From assembly GCF_000293885.2 (NCBI RefSeq), contig NZ_CP010945.1, positions 1,322,001 through 1,386,000 of the forward strand: a stretch of DNA of 64,000 nt, read 5' to 3'. A program made the translations under genes and the position numbers. The notes beneath the pieces were generated by a model, which saw nothing but the letters and a program-made list of their open reading frames with translations, made no database searches and was not told the DNA's origin. Below, one piece after another: positions 34,461 to 43,862 of this stretch. Source of the DNA: Pseudomonas fluorescens NCIMB 11764 (lineage in GTDB: Bacteria > Pseudomonadota > Gammaproteobacteria > Pseudomonadales > Pseudomonadaceae). The first letter of the stretch is position 1. The number at the start of each line of letters is the position of its first letter.

Positions 34461-37232
34461 GTGAACGCTCACCAACACACACCGAAACTGTCGGTCATGG
34501 ACCCGCGAGCCTTGGCGATCCGCAGCGTGGGCTATTGCCGGCGCCCGGACGAGACCATCATTGAGTCACGCATCACCCGGCAGGTTTTCGATGCGGCGGG
34601 GCGCTTGGTTGTCTCGTGTGATCCACGGCTCTGGGGCACAGCGCCGAAACCGAACCTGTCGACAGTCTATGGCTTGAGCGATCAGCCCCTGATGACGGAC
34701 AGTGTTGATGCCGGTTGGCAGTTGAATCTGTTGAATCACACCAGCTCGCTGTTTTCGTTCTGGGACGCCAGAGGCAGTCAGCGTTGCATCGACTATGACG
34801 ATCAGCAGCGCCCGATAGCCGTTACCGAACAGGCCGCCGAAGCACCATCGCGCGTGGTTGAGCGACTGACCTACGGCGGCGCTGCCCCAGCATTCGCTGT
34901 GCATAACCAATGCGCAAAGCTGATCCGCCATGACAATCCGGCCAGCACCCGATTCGTCACCGACTACGGTTTGGCCGGTGCGGAACTGAGTGAAAACCAA
35001 TGGTTCCTGATCGACCTTGAAACACCCAACTGGCCAAGTGAATTCGAGGCCCGGGACGCGTTGCTGGAGGAGCAGTCGTTCGTCACTCGGCACGTTTTCT
35101 ATCCCACGGGCGAGATTGAGCGCCAGACCGATGCCATGGGCAATACCCGAACCTTTGGCTGCGACGTGGCCGGCAGGTTGAGTGAAACCTGGCTGCTGCT
35201 GGCCAGGGATGGCAAACAACCGCAGCGCGTGGTCAGCGACATCCGCTACAACCCCTACGACCAGATCGAAAGCGAAATCGCTGGCAACGGTGTGAAAACG
35301 CAAGCTGAGTACGGCGCAGATGACGGTCGGCTGATCAGGCTGGTGGCGGCGGTCGGCAATCAAAGGCCACTGCAAGACTTGAACTACATCTATGACCCGG
35401 CAGGCAATATCGTCGAGCTGGAGGACAAAGCCCAATCCGTTACCTGGTTCAACAATCAGCGCATCGAACCGATCAACCGTTACCGCTATGACAGCCTGTC
35501 TCAACTGATCGAAGCCAAGGGCTGGGAAGTCGCCAACCCCAGCCACGGACCGACGCTGCCGGACTTGCTGCCCACACCGCTGGACCCGAATCAGCGGCGC
35601 AATTACACCCAGCGTTTCGAATACGACGCGGCGGGCAATCTGATCACCCGTCACCACAGCGGTGCGCCGGGTTTCTCGATGTTCACCTCAGCCCGCAGCA
35701 ATCGAAGCCTGGCGCAGCGGGATGAGGGTTCGCTGCCGGGGGAATCCGACATCGATTCAGGCTTCGATGCCTGCGGCAATCAGCTTGAGCTTCAACGCGG
35801 CCAAGCCATGACCTGGGATGTTCGCAATCAGCTAAACCGGGTGACCTTGGTCAAACGCCAGGATGAACCCGACGATTACGAAGGTTATGCCTACGACCGC
35901 CCCGGCCATCGGTTGCGCAAAGTGCACGTCAGCCAGGCCAATCGCCGAACCCTGCGCACAGAAGTCCGTTACCTTCCCAGCCTCGAAATCCACCGACAGG
36001 CCGATGGTGAAGTGCACCACGTCATCAGTGCCGAAGCGGGACGTTGCAGTGTTCGCGCCTTGCATTGGCCCGAAGGCACCCATGTCAATCAACTGCGTTA
36101 CAGCCTTTGCGATCACTTGGGTTCCAGCACGCTGGAGTTGGATCATGAAGTAGGCGTGCTGACTCAGGAACACTATTACCCCTTTGGTGGCACCGCCTGC
36201 TGGGCGGGGGAAAGTGCTTTGGTGGCGAAGTACAAAACGATTCGCTATTCCGGCAAAGAGCGGGATGCGACGGGGCTTTGTTACTACGGATTTCGGTATA
36301 GCGCACCATGGTTGCAACGGTGGATATCCCCGGATCCGGCGGGCTCTATAAACGGCCTTAATCTTTTTTTATTTGTTTCGAATCACCCAGTCAATCTCGA
36401 AGATGTGGATGGCCGTTTTTATGAGGGGGAGGGGGATAAAATTGAACGGAGTCTGTCATTTGGTGCAAAGATTGTCGCGCGTGGACTAGACCAGTTTTCA
36501 GCAGAGCAAAGAGATATTGTCAGATCGGAATTGCTCAAGCGGGAGCGTATATTTTCTGATGCTCAACGTGCACTGCTCTCAGATTTCTCCGGAGTTGGAG
36601 ACATTATGCAGAGTCACTTTGGTCCCGCGTACGGCGTCGTTGCGAACAAAGTTCTGGACTCCTGGAGTCGGGGGGAAGCCCTAGTGAGAGAGTACCAAGG
36701 GAGCCGAGGAAATTATAAGTTTATAGGGTTTGAAACCGATAATAAAAACTTTTACGGAGAGGTGGATGTCAGTGATGTCCATGGAAGAATAGCGGTTAGC
36801 ATTGATATGATTAATACCGGGAAGCTAAATGTGTTTTTTGGTCATGAAGTACTCCATCTAACGGGTGTGAATAACATTGCAGCGGTTGGGCCCGGTGCAC
36901 TGGATGGTTTTTATTTAAGCTCAAGTGCTGATTGGACTGTGGGTCGTAGTGTTACTCAGTACATTTTTCAGGAGAGTCGAGTGTCTGAAATTATTATGCA
37001 GGGGGGAATGAGTCTGGACTATCTGAACTCATTTACAGATGTTCATAGCGATTTTATTAGTGTTGTTGAAAAATATGACGGAAGAGTTGGGTCTGGAATG
37101 GATATCCATACCGCGATATCAACTTTTAATGCTGATATATACTTGCGCGCCGAAATGGCAGCCGTGAACGCGGATAGCCTTGTATTTGCTGCGGACGCTT
37201 TGAGTCAGTCGTATCTGAATCGGCATGCTTAA
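34461..37232 (+). CDS. TccC-like Rhs toxin, copy 2, with HExxH toxin domain
   Basis: About 923 residues from the GTG at 34461 (VNAHQHTPKLSVMDPRALAIR). YD repeats and core are as in copy 1, ending in RWISPDPAGSINGLNLFLFVSNHPV. The C-terminal 274 residues (about 650-923) are unrelated to copy 1 and much more AT-rich. They contain FFGHEVLHLTG, where H795-E796-x-x-H799 is a zinc metallopeptidase motif, so the toxin is probably a zincin (family assignment such as M91/NleD-like is only a guess). No immunity gene follows. The foreign base composition of the tip points to recent replacement of the toxin cassette. Confidence 0.85.
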   Translation: MNAHQHTPKLSVMDPRALAIRSVGYCRRPDETIIESRITRQVFDAAGRLVVSCDPRLWGTAPKPNLSTVYGLSDQPLMTDSVDAGWQLNLLNHTSSLFSFWDARGSQRCIDYDDQQRPIAVTEQAAEAPSRVVERLTYGGAAPAFAVHNQCAKLIRHDNPASTRFVTDYGLAGAELSENQWFLIDLETPNWPSEFEARDALLEEQSFVTRHVFYPTGEIERQTDAMGNTRTFGCDVAGRLSETWLLLARDGKQPQRVVSDIRYNPYDQIESEIAGNGVKTQAEYGADDGRLIRLVAAVGNQRPLQDLNYIYDPAGNIVELEDKAQSVTWFNNQRIEPINRYRYDSLSQLIEAKGWEVANPSHGPTLPDLLPTPLDPNQRRNYTQRFEYDAAGNLITRHHSGAPGFSMFTSARSNRSLAQRDEGSLPGESDIDSGFDACGNQLELQRGQAMTWDVRNQLNRVTLVKRQDEPDDYEGYAYDRPGHRLRKVHVSQANRRTLRTEVRYLPSLEIHRQADGEVHHVISAEAGRCSVRALHWPEGTHVNQLRYSLCDHLGSSTLELDHEVGVLTQEHYYPFGGTACWAGESALVAKYKTIRYSGKERDATGLCYYGFRYSAPWLQRWISPDPAGSINGLNLFLFVSNHPVNLEDVDGRFYEGEGDKIERSLSFGAKIVARGLDQFSAEQRDIVRSELLKRERIFSDAQRALLSDFSGVGDIMQSHFGPAYGVVANKVLDSWSRGEALVREYQGSRGNYKFIGFETDNKNFYGEVDVSDVHGRIAVSIDMINTGKLNVFFGHEVLHLTGVNNIAAVGPGALDGFYLSSSADWTVGRSVTQYIFQESRVSEIIMQGGMSLDYLNSFTDVHSDFISVVEKYDGRVGSGMDIHTAISTFNADIYLRAEMAAVNADSLVFAADALSQSYLNRHA
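35103..36277 (+). repeat. Rhs core direct repeat, unit 2
   Basis: Second copy of the 1175-bp block at 32088-33262. The repeat ends inside the sequence coding for the RHS core hallmark (after GATGCGACGGGGCT), about 120 bp before the toxin domains begin. Confidence 0.9.
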
Positions 37233-37252
37233 GGGGGAGTGGTATGTCGATT

Positions 37253-37271
37253 GGAGCGGGTTACCCGCTCC
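37253..37271. terminator. Short hairpin between rhs copy 2 and metI
   Basis: GGAGCGGG (37253-37260) pairs with CCCGCTCC (37264-37271) around TTA. T runs are weak on both sides. It lies between convergent genes and may end both. Confidence 0.5.
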
Positions 37272-37300
37272 ATTTCAACCTAGTAAGTGTTCACATCTGC

Positions 37301-37945
37301 CTAGCGTTTATTCAATCCCCGCGCCAACCGATCCCCACCCAACTGAATCACCGCCACCAACACCACCAGCAACACAATCACCGTCAACATGATCTGGCTA
37401 TCAAACCGCTGATACCCATACCGATAAGCAATGTCCCCCAACCCGCCGGCACCAATCGCACCAGCCATGGCCGAGGAGTTGATCATCGTCACCAACGTAA
37501 TGGTGAAACCGCCCACGATCCCCGGCAGCGCCTCGGGCAGCAACACATGCCAAACGATATGCCAACGCCGGCACCCCATCGCTTGCGCCGCTTCGATCAA
37601 GCCGAAATCCACCTCGCGCAAACTGACTTCCGCGATACGCGCAAAGAACGGCGTGGCCGCAATCGTCAGCGGTACTACAGCGGCCCAGACACCGTAAGTG
37701 GTGCCAACGATCAACCGCGTGAACGGGATCAACGCCACCATCAAAATCAAGAACGGAATCGAGCGAAACAGGTTCACGAACGCACCCAACGCGCGGTTCA
37801 GTGCCGGTGCTTCGTAGATCCCGCCTTTGGAGCTGGTCACCAGGATCACCGCCAGTGGAATACCCGCCAGCAGCGCGATCAGTGACGACACGCCCACCAT
37901 CAAAAACGTGTCGATGAAACCCTGCAGCAAGCGATCAAACCACAT
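37301..37945 (-). CDS. metI: Methionine ABC transporter permease
   Basis: A 214-residue permease with five hydrophobic helices. The ATPase-contact loop reads [30 protein letters not shown], typical of MetI. Its start overlaps the end of metN by 11 bp, so metQ-metN-metI is one transcript. It is the source of the degenerate fragment between the two rhs genes. Confidence 0.94.
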   Translation of the reverse strand: MWFDRLLQGFIDTFLMVGVSSLIALLAGIPLAVILVTSSKGGIYEAPALNRALGAFVNLFRSIPFLILMVALIPFTRLIVGTTYGVWAAVVPLTIAATPFFARIAEVSLREVDFGLIEAAQAMGCRRWHIVWHVLLPEALPGIVGGFTITLVTMINSSAMAGAIGAGGLGDIAYRYGYQRFDSQIMLTVIVLLVVLVAVIQLGGDRLARGLNKR

Positions 37946-39056
37946 AACCCAGCACCTCCACCTGTTGTGCCCAATGACCGGCGCGCTGGCGCAGTTCTTC
38001 GGCGCCGAGGGACGAGCCGGTCACCGCCAGCAACAATTGCCCCAGTGCATGGCCCTGAATCCGTTCGACGCCGCCTTGCAGCAAGCGCACGCGGCCACCG
38101 AGTGCGGCGAACAGTGCCGCCAGATCCGGCTCGTCCGTGGCGCTGCCGGTGAATTGCAAACGCAGGACCACGGCGGCATCCGAAGATTGAGGCTGTGCCT
38201 GCAAACGACTCTGCAGCTCTTCTGGCAACGCGTGTTGCAACGGTGCGAGCAAGGTTTTGCTGACCTCATGCTGCGGGTTGCCGAAGACTTCCCAGACCGG
38301 GCCTTGCTCGACGATTCGCCCGTGTTCCAGCACGACGACGCGGTCGCAGATATCGCGGATCACCGCCATTTCGTGAGTGATCAGCACGATGGTCAGCCCC
38401 AGTCGCTGATTGATCTCGCGCAGCAGGCCGAGGATCGATTGTGTCGTCTCCGGGTCCAGTGCCGACGTGGCTTCGTCGCACAGCAGAATCGCCGGGTCGT
38501 GCACCAGGGCGCGAGCAATGCCGACGCGCTGCTTCTGCCCACCGGAAAGCTGTGCCGGGTAGGCTGTGTGTTTCTCTTGCAGGCCGACCAGTTCCAGCAG
38601 TTCGCGGACTTTCCGCTCGCGTTTTTCCTTAGGCACGCCGGCGACTTTGAGCGGCAATTCGACGTTCTGCCAAACGGTCTTGGCCGACATCAGGTTGAAG
38701 TGCTGGAAGATCATGCCGATGCGCCGACGCAGCGTGACCAGGCGGTCTTCATCGAACTCGCCGATGTCCACCTGATCGATCAGCACGCGCCCCGTGCTCG
38801 GTTGTTCTAGGCGGTTGATGGTGCGGATCAGCGACGACTTGCCGGCGCCGCTGCGGCCGATGATGCCGAACACTTCACCGCGCTGGATCGCCAGGTCAAT
38901 GCCCTGAAGTGCGGCCACCGGACCTTGCTGGCCGTTGTAGGTTTTGCCCAGGCCGATGAAGCGCACGTGAGCACGGTTCAGGTCTGGGTGCAGTTCAGTC
39001 TGTTCGGCGTTCTGAGGCTCTGGAATTTCCAGTCGCCGTTGGATAGCGGCCGTCAT
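37935..39056 (-). CDS. metN: Methionine ABC transporter ATPase
   Basis: About 373 residues from the ATG at 39056, 2 bp after the metQ stop, with GGGAAAG upstream. Walker [11 protein letters not shown]-loop MIFQHFNLM, signature LSGGQKQR, Walker [13 protein letters not shown], switch His ITHEMAVI. The C-terminal 90 residues form the NIL domain, which in E. coli MetN binds methionine and stops transport when the cell is full. The N-terminal 25 residues before the ATPase core are longer than in E. coli (343 residues). Confidence 0.94.
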   Translation of the reverse strand: MTAAIQRRLEIPEPQNAEQTELHPDLNRAHVRFIGLGKTYNGQQGPVAALQGIDLAIQRGEVFGIIGRSGAGKSSLIRTINRLEQPSTGRVLIDQVDIGEFDEDRLVTLRRRIGMIFQHFNLMSAKTVWQNVELPLKVAGVPKEKRERKVRELLELVGLQEKHTAYPAQLSGGQKQRVGIARALVHDPAILLCDEATSALDPETTQSILGLLREINQRLGLTIVLITHEMAVIRDICDRVVVLEHGRIVEQGPVWEVFGNPQHEVSKTLLAPLQHALPEELQSRLQAQPQSSDAAVVLRLQFTGSATDEPDLAALFAALGGRVRLLQGGVERIQGHALGQLLLAVTGSSLGAEELRQRAGHWAQQVEVLGYVV

Positions 39057-39058
39057 GT

Positions 39059-39868
39059 TCAGCTTTCCCAACCGGCTTGGTAGAGCTTGCCGTGAGCCTT
39101 GTCGAGGGCGGCGCGAACGGCGGGCGAATGCTGGTAGATGTCGACGAATTTGATCAGGCGCGGGTCGGTTTTGCTTTTTGGCTGGATCACGAACTGGATC
39201 ACGTATTCCTTGTGATCGAGGCCGTCGAACAGCAGCGCGGAACCGGCGTCGAAGGTTTTCGCCAGGCGAACGTACGCCGGGTAGCCCTGAACCAGATCGG
39301 CATCATCGTAGGCGCGTACCAGTTGCACGGCTTCGACCTGAAGGATTTTGATTTTCTTCGGGTTGGCGATGATGTCTTCTTCGGTGGCCTTGTAGCCGAC
39401 ACCCGGTTTGAGCGTGATCAGCCCGGCCTTGGCCAGCAGTTGCAGGCCGCGACCGCTGTTGATCGGGTCGTTGGCGATGGCCACGCTGGCGCCTTCCGGC
39501 AGCTCGTCGAAGCTTTTGTATTTCTTCGAGTAGAGGCCGACGTTGTTGATGATGCCCGGCGCGAACGGCACCAGGTCAAAACCGGAGGCGGCCCTGGCAT
39601 TTTCCAGGAACGGGACGTGCTGGAAGTAGTTCACGTCGATGTCGCCGGCGGCGAGGCTGACGTTGGGCGCGATCCAGTCGGTGAACTCGACGAGTTCGAC
39701 TTTCAGGCCTTGTTTGTTGGCTTCCTCGACGGCGGCCTCCAGGGGGATGGCGAACGCGGCGGTGGTGCCGACTTTCAGCGGCGCGTCGGCGCCGAAGGTG
39801 ATGGAGCTGAAAAGGCCGAGGGCCAAGGCCAGTGCTTTGACTGGGTGAGAGAGGTAGTGCTTGGTCAT
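39059..39868 (-). CDS. metQ: Methionine-binding protein of the MetNI transporter
   Basis: About 269 residues from the ATG at 39868 ([10 protein letters not shown]); a TTG at 39886 is a less likely start. Signal peptide about 1-26 ([17 protein letters not shown]). Family motifs: [29 protein letters not shown] and [19 protein letters not shown]. No lipobox Cys is seen. It leads metQ-metN-metI. It is clearly diverged from the orphan MetQ at 22620, so the two likely prefer different thioethers. A REPIN sits 40 bp upstream, leaving little room for a promoter, so this unit may be transcribed from further up, through the LLM/SfnB genes. Confidence 0.93.
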   Translation of the reverse strand: MTKHYLSHPVKALALALGLFSSITFGADAPLKVGTTAAFAIPLEAAVEEANKQGLKVELVEFTDWIAPNVSLAAGDIDVNYFQHVPFLENARAASGFDLVPFAPGIINNVGLYSKKYKSFDELPEGASVAIANDPINSGRGLQLLAKAGLITLKPGVGYKATEEDIIANPKKIKILQVEAVQLVRAYDDADLVQGYPAYVRLAKTFDAGSALLFDGLDHKEYVIQFVIQPKSKTDPRLIKFVDIYQHSPAVRAALDKAHGKLYQAGWES

Positions 39869-39908
39869 GATGGTTATTCCAGTCAATTAACAATGTGTGA
39901 ACGCATTG

Positions 39909-40039
39909 GTGGCGAGGGAGCTTGCTCCCGCTGGGCTGCGGAGCAGCCCCAAAGCCATTCGATGAGGTGCGTCAGGTAAAAACAGTCTGCGGGTTTTGCG
40001 ACTGCTGCGCAGTCGAGCGGGAGCAAGCTCCCTCGCCAC
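39909..40039. repeat. REPIN (GTGGCGAGG family)
   Basis: GTGGCGAGGGAGCTTGCTCC on the left, GGGAGCAAGCTCCCTCGCCAC on the right. It fills the gap between the LLM gene and metQ on the same strand. Confidence 0.9.
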
Positions 40040-40045
40040 AGGGGA

Positions 40046-41404
40046 TCAGTGTCGGTAGTGAGAGCCGGTGTGTTGCTCAGGCAAATGCGCTTCGCCGTGA
40101 AACAGCTTTTCCCGCAAGCTGCCCTCGTCATAAGCCGTCTTGTACGACCCACGCCGCTGCAACTCCGGAATCACCTGTTCAATGAAGTCCACATAGCTTT
40201 CCGGCGTGACAATCCGCGTCAGGTTGAAGCCATCCAGCCCGGTTTCGGCGATCCACGATTCCAGTTCATCGGCCACTTGCTCCGGCGAGCCCACCACGGT
40301 GATGTAGCGGCCACCGAGGGCGTGTTGCTCGAGCAACTTGCGTCGCGTCCAGTCGTTGTTTTGCAGATTCTTGGTGGCCGACTGAATCGCGTTGCTCTTC
40401 ACGTACTGGATCGGTTCGTCGAGTTCGTACTCGGAAAAATCGATCCCGGTCGACGCCGAGAAATGCGCCACGCCGGCCTCGGCGCTGGCGTAGCTCAAGT
40501 ACTCGGCATGCTTGGCCCAGGCCAGCTCTTCGGTGGCGCCGACGATCACGTTCAGCCCCATGAACACCTTGATGTCTTCGGGATTACGCCCGGCCTCGAC
40601 GGCGCTGGCGCGGACCTTGTCCACCTGGACCCTGGTCGATGGTTTGTTCTGCCCGCTGATGAATACGCACTCCGCGTGGCGCCCGGCGAACAGCAAGCCG
40701 CGATCCGAACTGCCGGCCTGGAACAGCACCGGCGTACGCTGCGGCGACGGTTCGCAGAGGTGATAACCCTCGACCTGATAGAACTCGCCCTTGTGTTCGA
40801 TCCTGTGCACTTTGTCCGGCTGCGCGTAGATCCGCTGCTTGGGATCGTTGAGTACCGCGCCGTTTTCCCAACTGCCTTCCCAGAGTTTGTAGAGCACCTC
40901 GAGGTATTCATCAGCCTGGTCGTAACGACGGTCGTGTTCCACCTGCTCGCTCAAGCCCATGGCTTTGGCGGCGCTGTCGAGATAACCGGTGACGATGTTC
41001 CAGCCGACCCGACCGCGACTCAGGTGATCGAGCGTCGACATGCGCCGGGCGAACAGATAGGGCGGTTCGTACGTCAGATTGGCGGTCAGGCCGAAACCGA
41101 GGTTTCTGGTGACGGCGGCCATCGCCGAGACCAGCAGCAATGGGTCGTTGACTGGCAGCTGGATCGACTCTTTCAGCGGCACGTCCGCCGAGTTCTGGTA
41201 GACGTCGTACACGCCGACGATGTCGGCGATGAACAAACCGTCGAACAGTCCACGCTCCAGCAATTGCGCCAGTTCGGTCCAGTATTCGATGGTTTTGTAT
41301 TGGGTGGAGGTGTCCCGTGGATGCGTCCACAAACCATGGTTGATGTGCCCGATGCAGTTCATGTTGAACGCGTTGAGCAGGATCTTCTTTTTCGCGTCGG
41401 CCAT
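40046..41404 (-). CDS. FMNH2-dependent LLM monooxygenase (NtaA/SnaA/DszA family)
   Basis: A 452-residue luciferase-like monooxygenase. Start MADAKKKILLNAFNMNCIGHINHGLW, then LSRGRVGWNIVTGYLDSAAKAMG and QAGSSDRGLLFAGRHAECVF, are the hallmarks of the NtaA/SnaA/DszA(SoxA) group. These enzymes use reduced FMN and O2 to open C-S or C-N bonds. Its start overlaps the stop of the upstream SfnB-type gene (TGATG), so the genes are coupled. With metNIQ downstream and SfnB partners upstream, a role in scavenging a sulfur compound is likely. The flavin reductase is not in the window. Confidence 0.88.
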   Translation of the reverse strand: MADAKKKILLNAFNMNCIGHINHGLWTHPRDTSTQYKTIEYWTELAQLLERGLFDGLFIADIVGVYDVYQNSADVPLKESIQLPVNDPLLLVSAMAAVTRNLGFGLTANLTYEPPYLFARRMSTLDHLSRGRVGWNIVTGYLDSAAKAMGLSEQVEHDRRYDQADEYLEVLYKLWEGSWENGAVLNDPKQRIYAQPDKVHRIEHKGEFYQVEGYHLCEPSPQRTPVLFQAGSSDRGLLFAGRHAECVFISGQNKPSTRVQVDKVRASAVEAGRNPEDIKVFMGLNVIVGATEELAWAKHAEYLSYASAEAGVAHFSASTGIDFSEYELDEPIQYVKSNAIQSATKNLQNNDWTRRKLLEQHALGGRYITVVGSPEQVADELESWIAETGLDGFNLTRIVTPESYVDFIEQVIPELQRRGSYKTAYDEGSLREKLFHGEAHLPEQHTGSHYRH

Positions 41405-42597
41405 CAGATGGTCCCCCGCAGCGGCGGGTTTTCATCGTTGAGGTAATAGTTGCCCACGGCGTGATACTTCCAGCGCACCGGGTCGTGCAGCGTATGCACC
41501 CGAGCGTTGCGCCAGTGGCGATCCAGGCCGTGTTCGATCAGGGTCGCCTGGCTGCCGGCCAGCTCAAACAGTGTGCTGCCGGCGGCGAGGGAAATTTCGG
41601 TGCTGATGGCACGGGCTTCGGCGACGGCAATCGATGCCGCAGCGACAGTCTCGGCGTTGGTCTCGGCCTGGGCCTTGTCGAGGAATTCGCCGGAACGCTC
41701 CAGCAGCGCTTCTGCTGCGTGCAAGCGGATGCTCAGATGGCCGAAGCTCTTGATGGTCAGCGGGTCATCGGTGGCTTTTTCATGCGTGGCGTCGATCCAT
41801 GGCCGGGTTTTGGTTCGCACGAAATGCAGTGCGTCTTCATAGGCTGCACGGGCGATGCCGGTGTCGATGGCGGCGTGAAGAATCTGCGCCAACGGGCCGA
41901 CGGTCGTCGGGCGTTCGAAAGCGCTTTGAAACGCGATGACGTCTTCGGCGGCGACGTAGACGTCTTCGAACACCACCGAACCGCTGCCGGTGGTGCGCTG
42001 GCCGAAACCGCTCCAGTCATCGATGACGGTCAGTCCTTTGCTGTCGCGCGGGACGAATGCCAGTTGCTGCACGCCGTTTTCATCCACCACTGACGTCGGG
42101 ATGCGTTGTGCGTAGATCGCACCCGTGGCGTAGAACTTGCGGCCGTTGATGCGATAGCCGTCACCGTCTCGAGTCAGGCTGGTGACGCGGTCGTGGGCGG
42201 TCTTGGTGCCGAGTTCGGCGAGCGCGTTGCCGAAGCGCTGACCAGCGAGCACTTCTGCGTAGAGGCGTTTTTTCTGCTCTTCGCTGCCATTCACTCGCAG
42301 CACTTCGAGGGCATAAAAATGGTTCTGCGGAATTTGTCCGAGGGAGCCGTCAGCCTGGGCGATCAGGGCAATCACCTTGGCCAGCGTGACGTTCGAAACG
42401 CCAGCGCCGCCGTACGCCTTCGGCACGCTGATGCCCCATAGGCCCGAGCGGGAAAACACTTCCAGTTCAGGGTGCGGCAAACGGCGCTCGCGGTCGCGCA
42501 GGGCGCTGTCGCGTCTGAAATCTTCAGCCAGATCAGTGGCGACGATCAGGGCTTGCTCATCGCCGGTGATGACCGCGACGTGGTGAGAAAGAGTCAT
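41404..42597 (-). CDS. SfnB-type acyl-CoA-dehydrogenase-like flavoprotein, copy 1
   Basis: A 397-residue protein of the SfnB sulfur-acquisition oxidoreductase family, part of the acyl-CoA dehydrogenase/DszC monooxygenase fold. Seen: DGSLGQIPQNHFYALEVL, GYRINGRKFYATGAIYA, WSGFGQRTTGSGSVVFEDVYV and RNARVHTLHDPVRWKYHAVGNY. Members use reduced flavin and O2 on sulfur compounds such as dimethyl sulfone or thiophene-like molecules. GGAGAAA precedes the ATG. It is one of two tandem paralogues. Confidence 0.87.
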   Translation of the reverse strand: MTLSHHVAVITGDEQALIVATDLAEDFRRDSALRDRERRLPHPELEVFSRSGLWGISVPKAYGGAGVSNVTLAKVIALIAQADGSLGQIPQNHFYALEVLRVNGSEEQKKRLYAEVLAGQRFGNALAELGTKTAHDRVTSLTRDGDGYRINGRKFYATGAIYAQRIPTSVVDENGVQQLAFVPRDSKGLTVIDDWSGFGQRTTGSGSVVFEDVYVAAEDVIAFQSAFERPTTVGPLAQILHAAIDTGIARAAYEDALHFVRTKTRPWIDATHEKATDDPLTIKSFGHLSIRLHAAEALLERSGEFLDKAQAETNAETVAAASIAVAEARAISTEISLAAGSTLFELAGSQATLIEHGLDRHWRNARVHTLHDPVRWKYHAVGNYYLNDENPPLRGTI

Positions 42598-42620
42598 AGG
42601 TTTCTCCAGATATCGGGTCG

Positions 42621-43862
42621 TCAGATCCAGGAATGGCGAGCCGGCAGCGTGCCGTTGAGGTGGTACGCGCCGACCGCGTGATATTTCCAGCGCACCGGGT
42701 CGTGCAGCGTGTGCACGCGGGCGTTGCGCCAGTGGCGGTCAAGGTTGAATTCGGCGAGGGTGGCGCGGCTGCCGGCCAGTTCGAAAAGTTTTTCGCTGGC
42801 CAGCAGCGAGATTTCGGTGGTCAGCACCTTGGCTTCGGCCACGGCAATCGAAGCCCGCGCAGCGGAGTCGGCGGTGAGCGGCACGGCGTTGACTTGATCA
42901 AGCACTTGCCCGGCCTTGCGCAGCAGCGCTTCGGCGGCGTGCAGTTCGATTTTCAGTTTGCCAATATCAGCAATCACGTACAGGTCGTCGCTGGCGCGTT
43001 CGACCTTGGCGTCGATCCACGGCCGCGCGCGGTTTTTCACAAACTCGATGGCGTCGTCGATGGCGCCGCGGGCGATGCCGGCGTCGATGGCCGCTTGAAT
43101 CAATTGCGAGACGGCACCCTGGATATTCGGCTTGTCATTGATCTTCCAGTTATCCACAACAAGCTCGGCGTCGACCCGCACGTTGTTGAGCAAAATGGTG
43201 CCGCTGGCGGTGGTGCGCTGGCCGAAACCGGACCAGTCATCGACGATGCGCAGACCCGGAGTGCCGCGACGGACAAAAGCCAGCACTTGCTTGCCGTCGT
43301 CGTTCAGCGCCTTGACCGCGACCCAGTGGGCAAACAGGGCGCCAGTGGAATAAAACTTCTGTCCGCTGATGACAAAACCATCACCGTCGGCAGTGATCCG
43401 TGCCTTGAGTTCAAGGGTGTTTTTGGTCCCGCGTTCCGGCCCGGCATTGCCGATGCGCCAGCCTTCGAGCACGCTTTTGAACAGCTGCTTTTTCTGCGCT
43501 TCGGTGGCGCTGCCGAGCACCAGGTTGAGAATGCCGAACTGGTTCTGCGGGATCTGTCCCAATGCCGGGTCGGCCGCGGAAATGATCGCGAACACCTCGG
43601 CCAGTGTGACGAATGAAACCTGCGGGCCACCGTACTCGCGCGGGATGGCAATGCTGCCCAGGCCGCTGCGGGTGAACTGTTCGATTTCCGACCATGGCAA
43701 CCTGCGCTGCTGATCACGTTTGGCCGCTTGCAAGCGGGCGACGTGCGCCAGCTCATGGGCGGCCTTGATGGCTTGCGCGTCGTTGCGCAAAACCTGCGCG
43801 GGCAACAACAGGGGGGCGATATCCAGATCACTCTGGAGGGTTGCTTCTGCCAGACTGGACAT
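42621..43862 (-). CDS. SfnB-type acyl-CoA-dehydrogenase-like flavoprotein, copy 2
   Basis: A 413-residue paralogue of the downstream gene, sharing ALGQIPQNQFGILNL, GFVISGQKFYSTGALFAHW, WSGFGQRTTASGTILLNNV and the RNARVHTLHDPVRWKYHAVGAYHLN end. AAGGAG lies within the leader ORF upstream, and the ATG overlaps the stop of that 22-codon ORF as TGATG. It is the first main gene of the organosulfur unit. The two copies are far from identical, so they may act on different substrates or form a hetero-oligomer. Confidence 0.87.
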   Translation of the reverse strand: MSSLAEATLQSDLDIAPLLLPAQVLRNDAQAIKAAHELAHVARLQAAKRDQQRRLPWSEIEQFTRSGLGSIAIPREYGGPQVSFVTLAEVFAIISAADPALGQIPQNQFGILNLVLGSATEAQKKQLFKSVLEGWRIGNAGPERGTKNTLELKARITADGDGFVISGQKFYSTGALFAHWVAVKALNDDGKQVLAFVRRGTPGLRIVDDWSGFGQRTTASGTILLNNVRVDAELVVDNWKINDKPNIQGAVSQLIQAAIDAGIARGAIDDAIEFVKNRARPWIDAKVERASDDLYVIADIGKLKIELHAAEALLRKAGQVLDQVNAVPLTADSAARASIAVAEAKVLTTEISLLASEKLFELAGSRATLAEFNLDRHWRNARVHTLHDPVRWKYHAVGAYHLNGTLPARHSWI

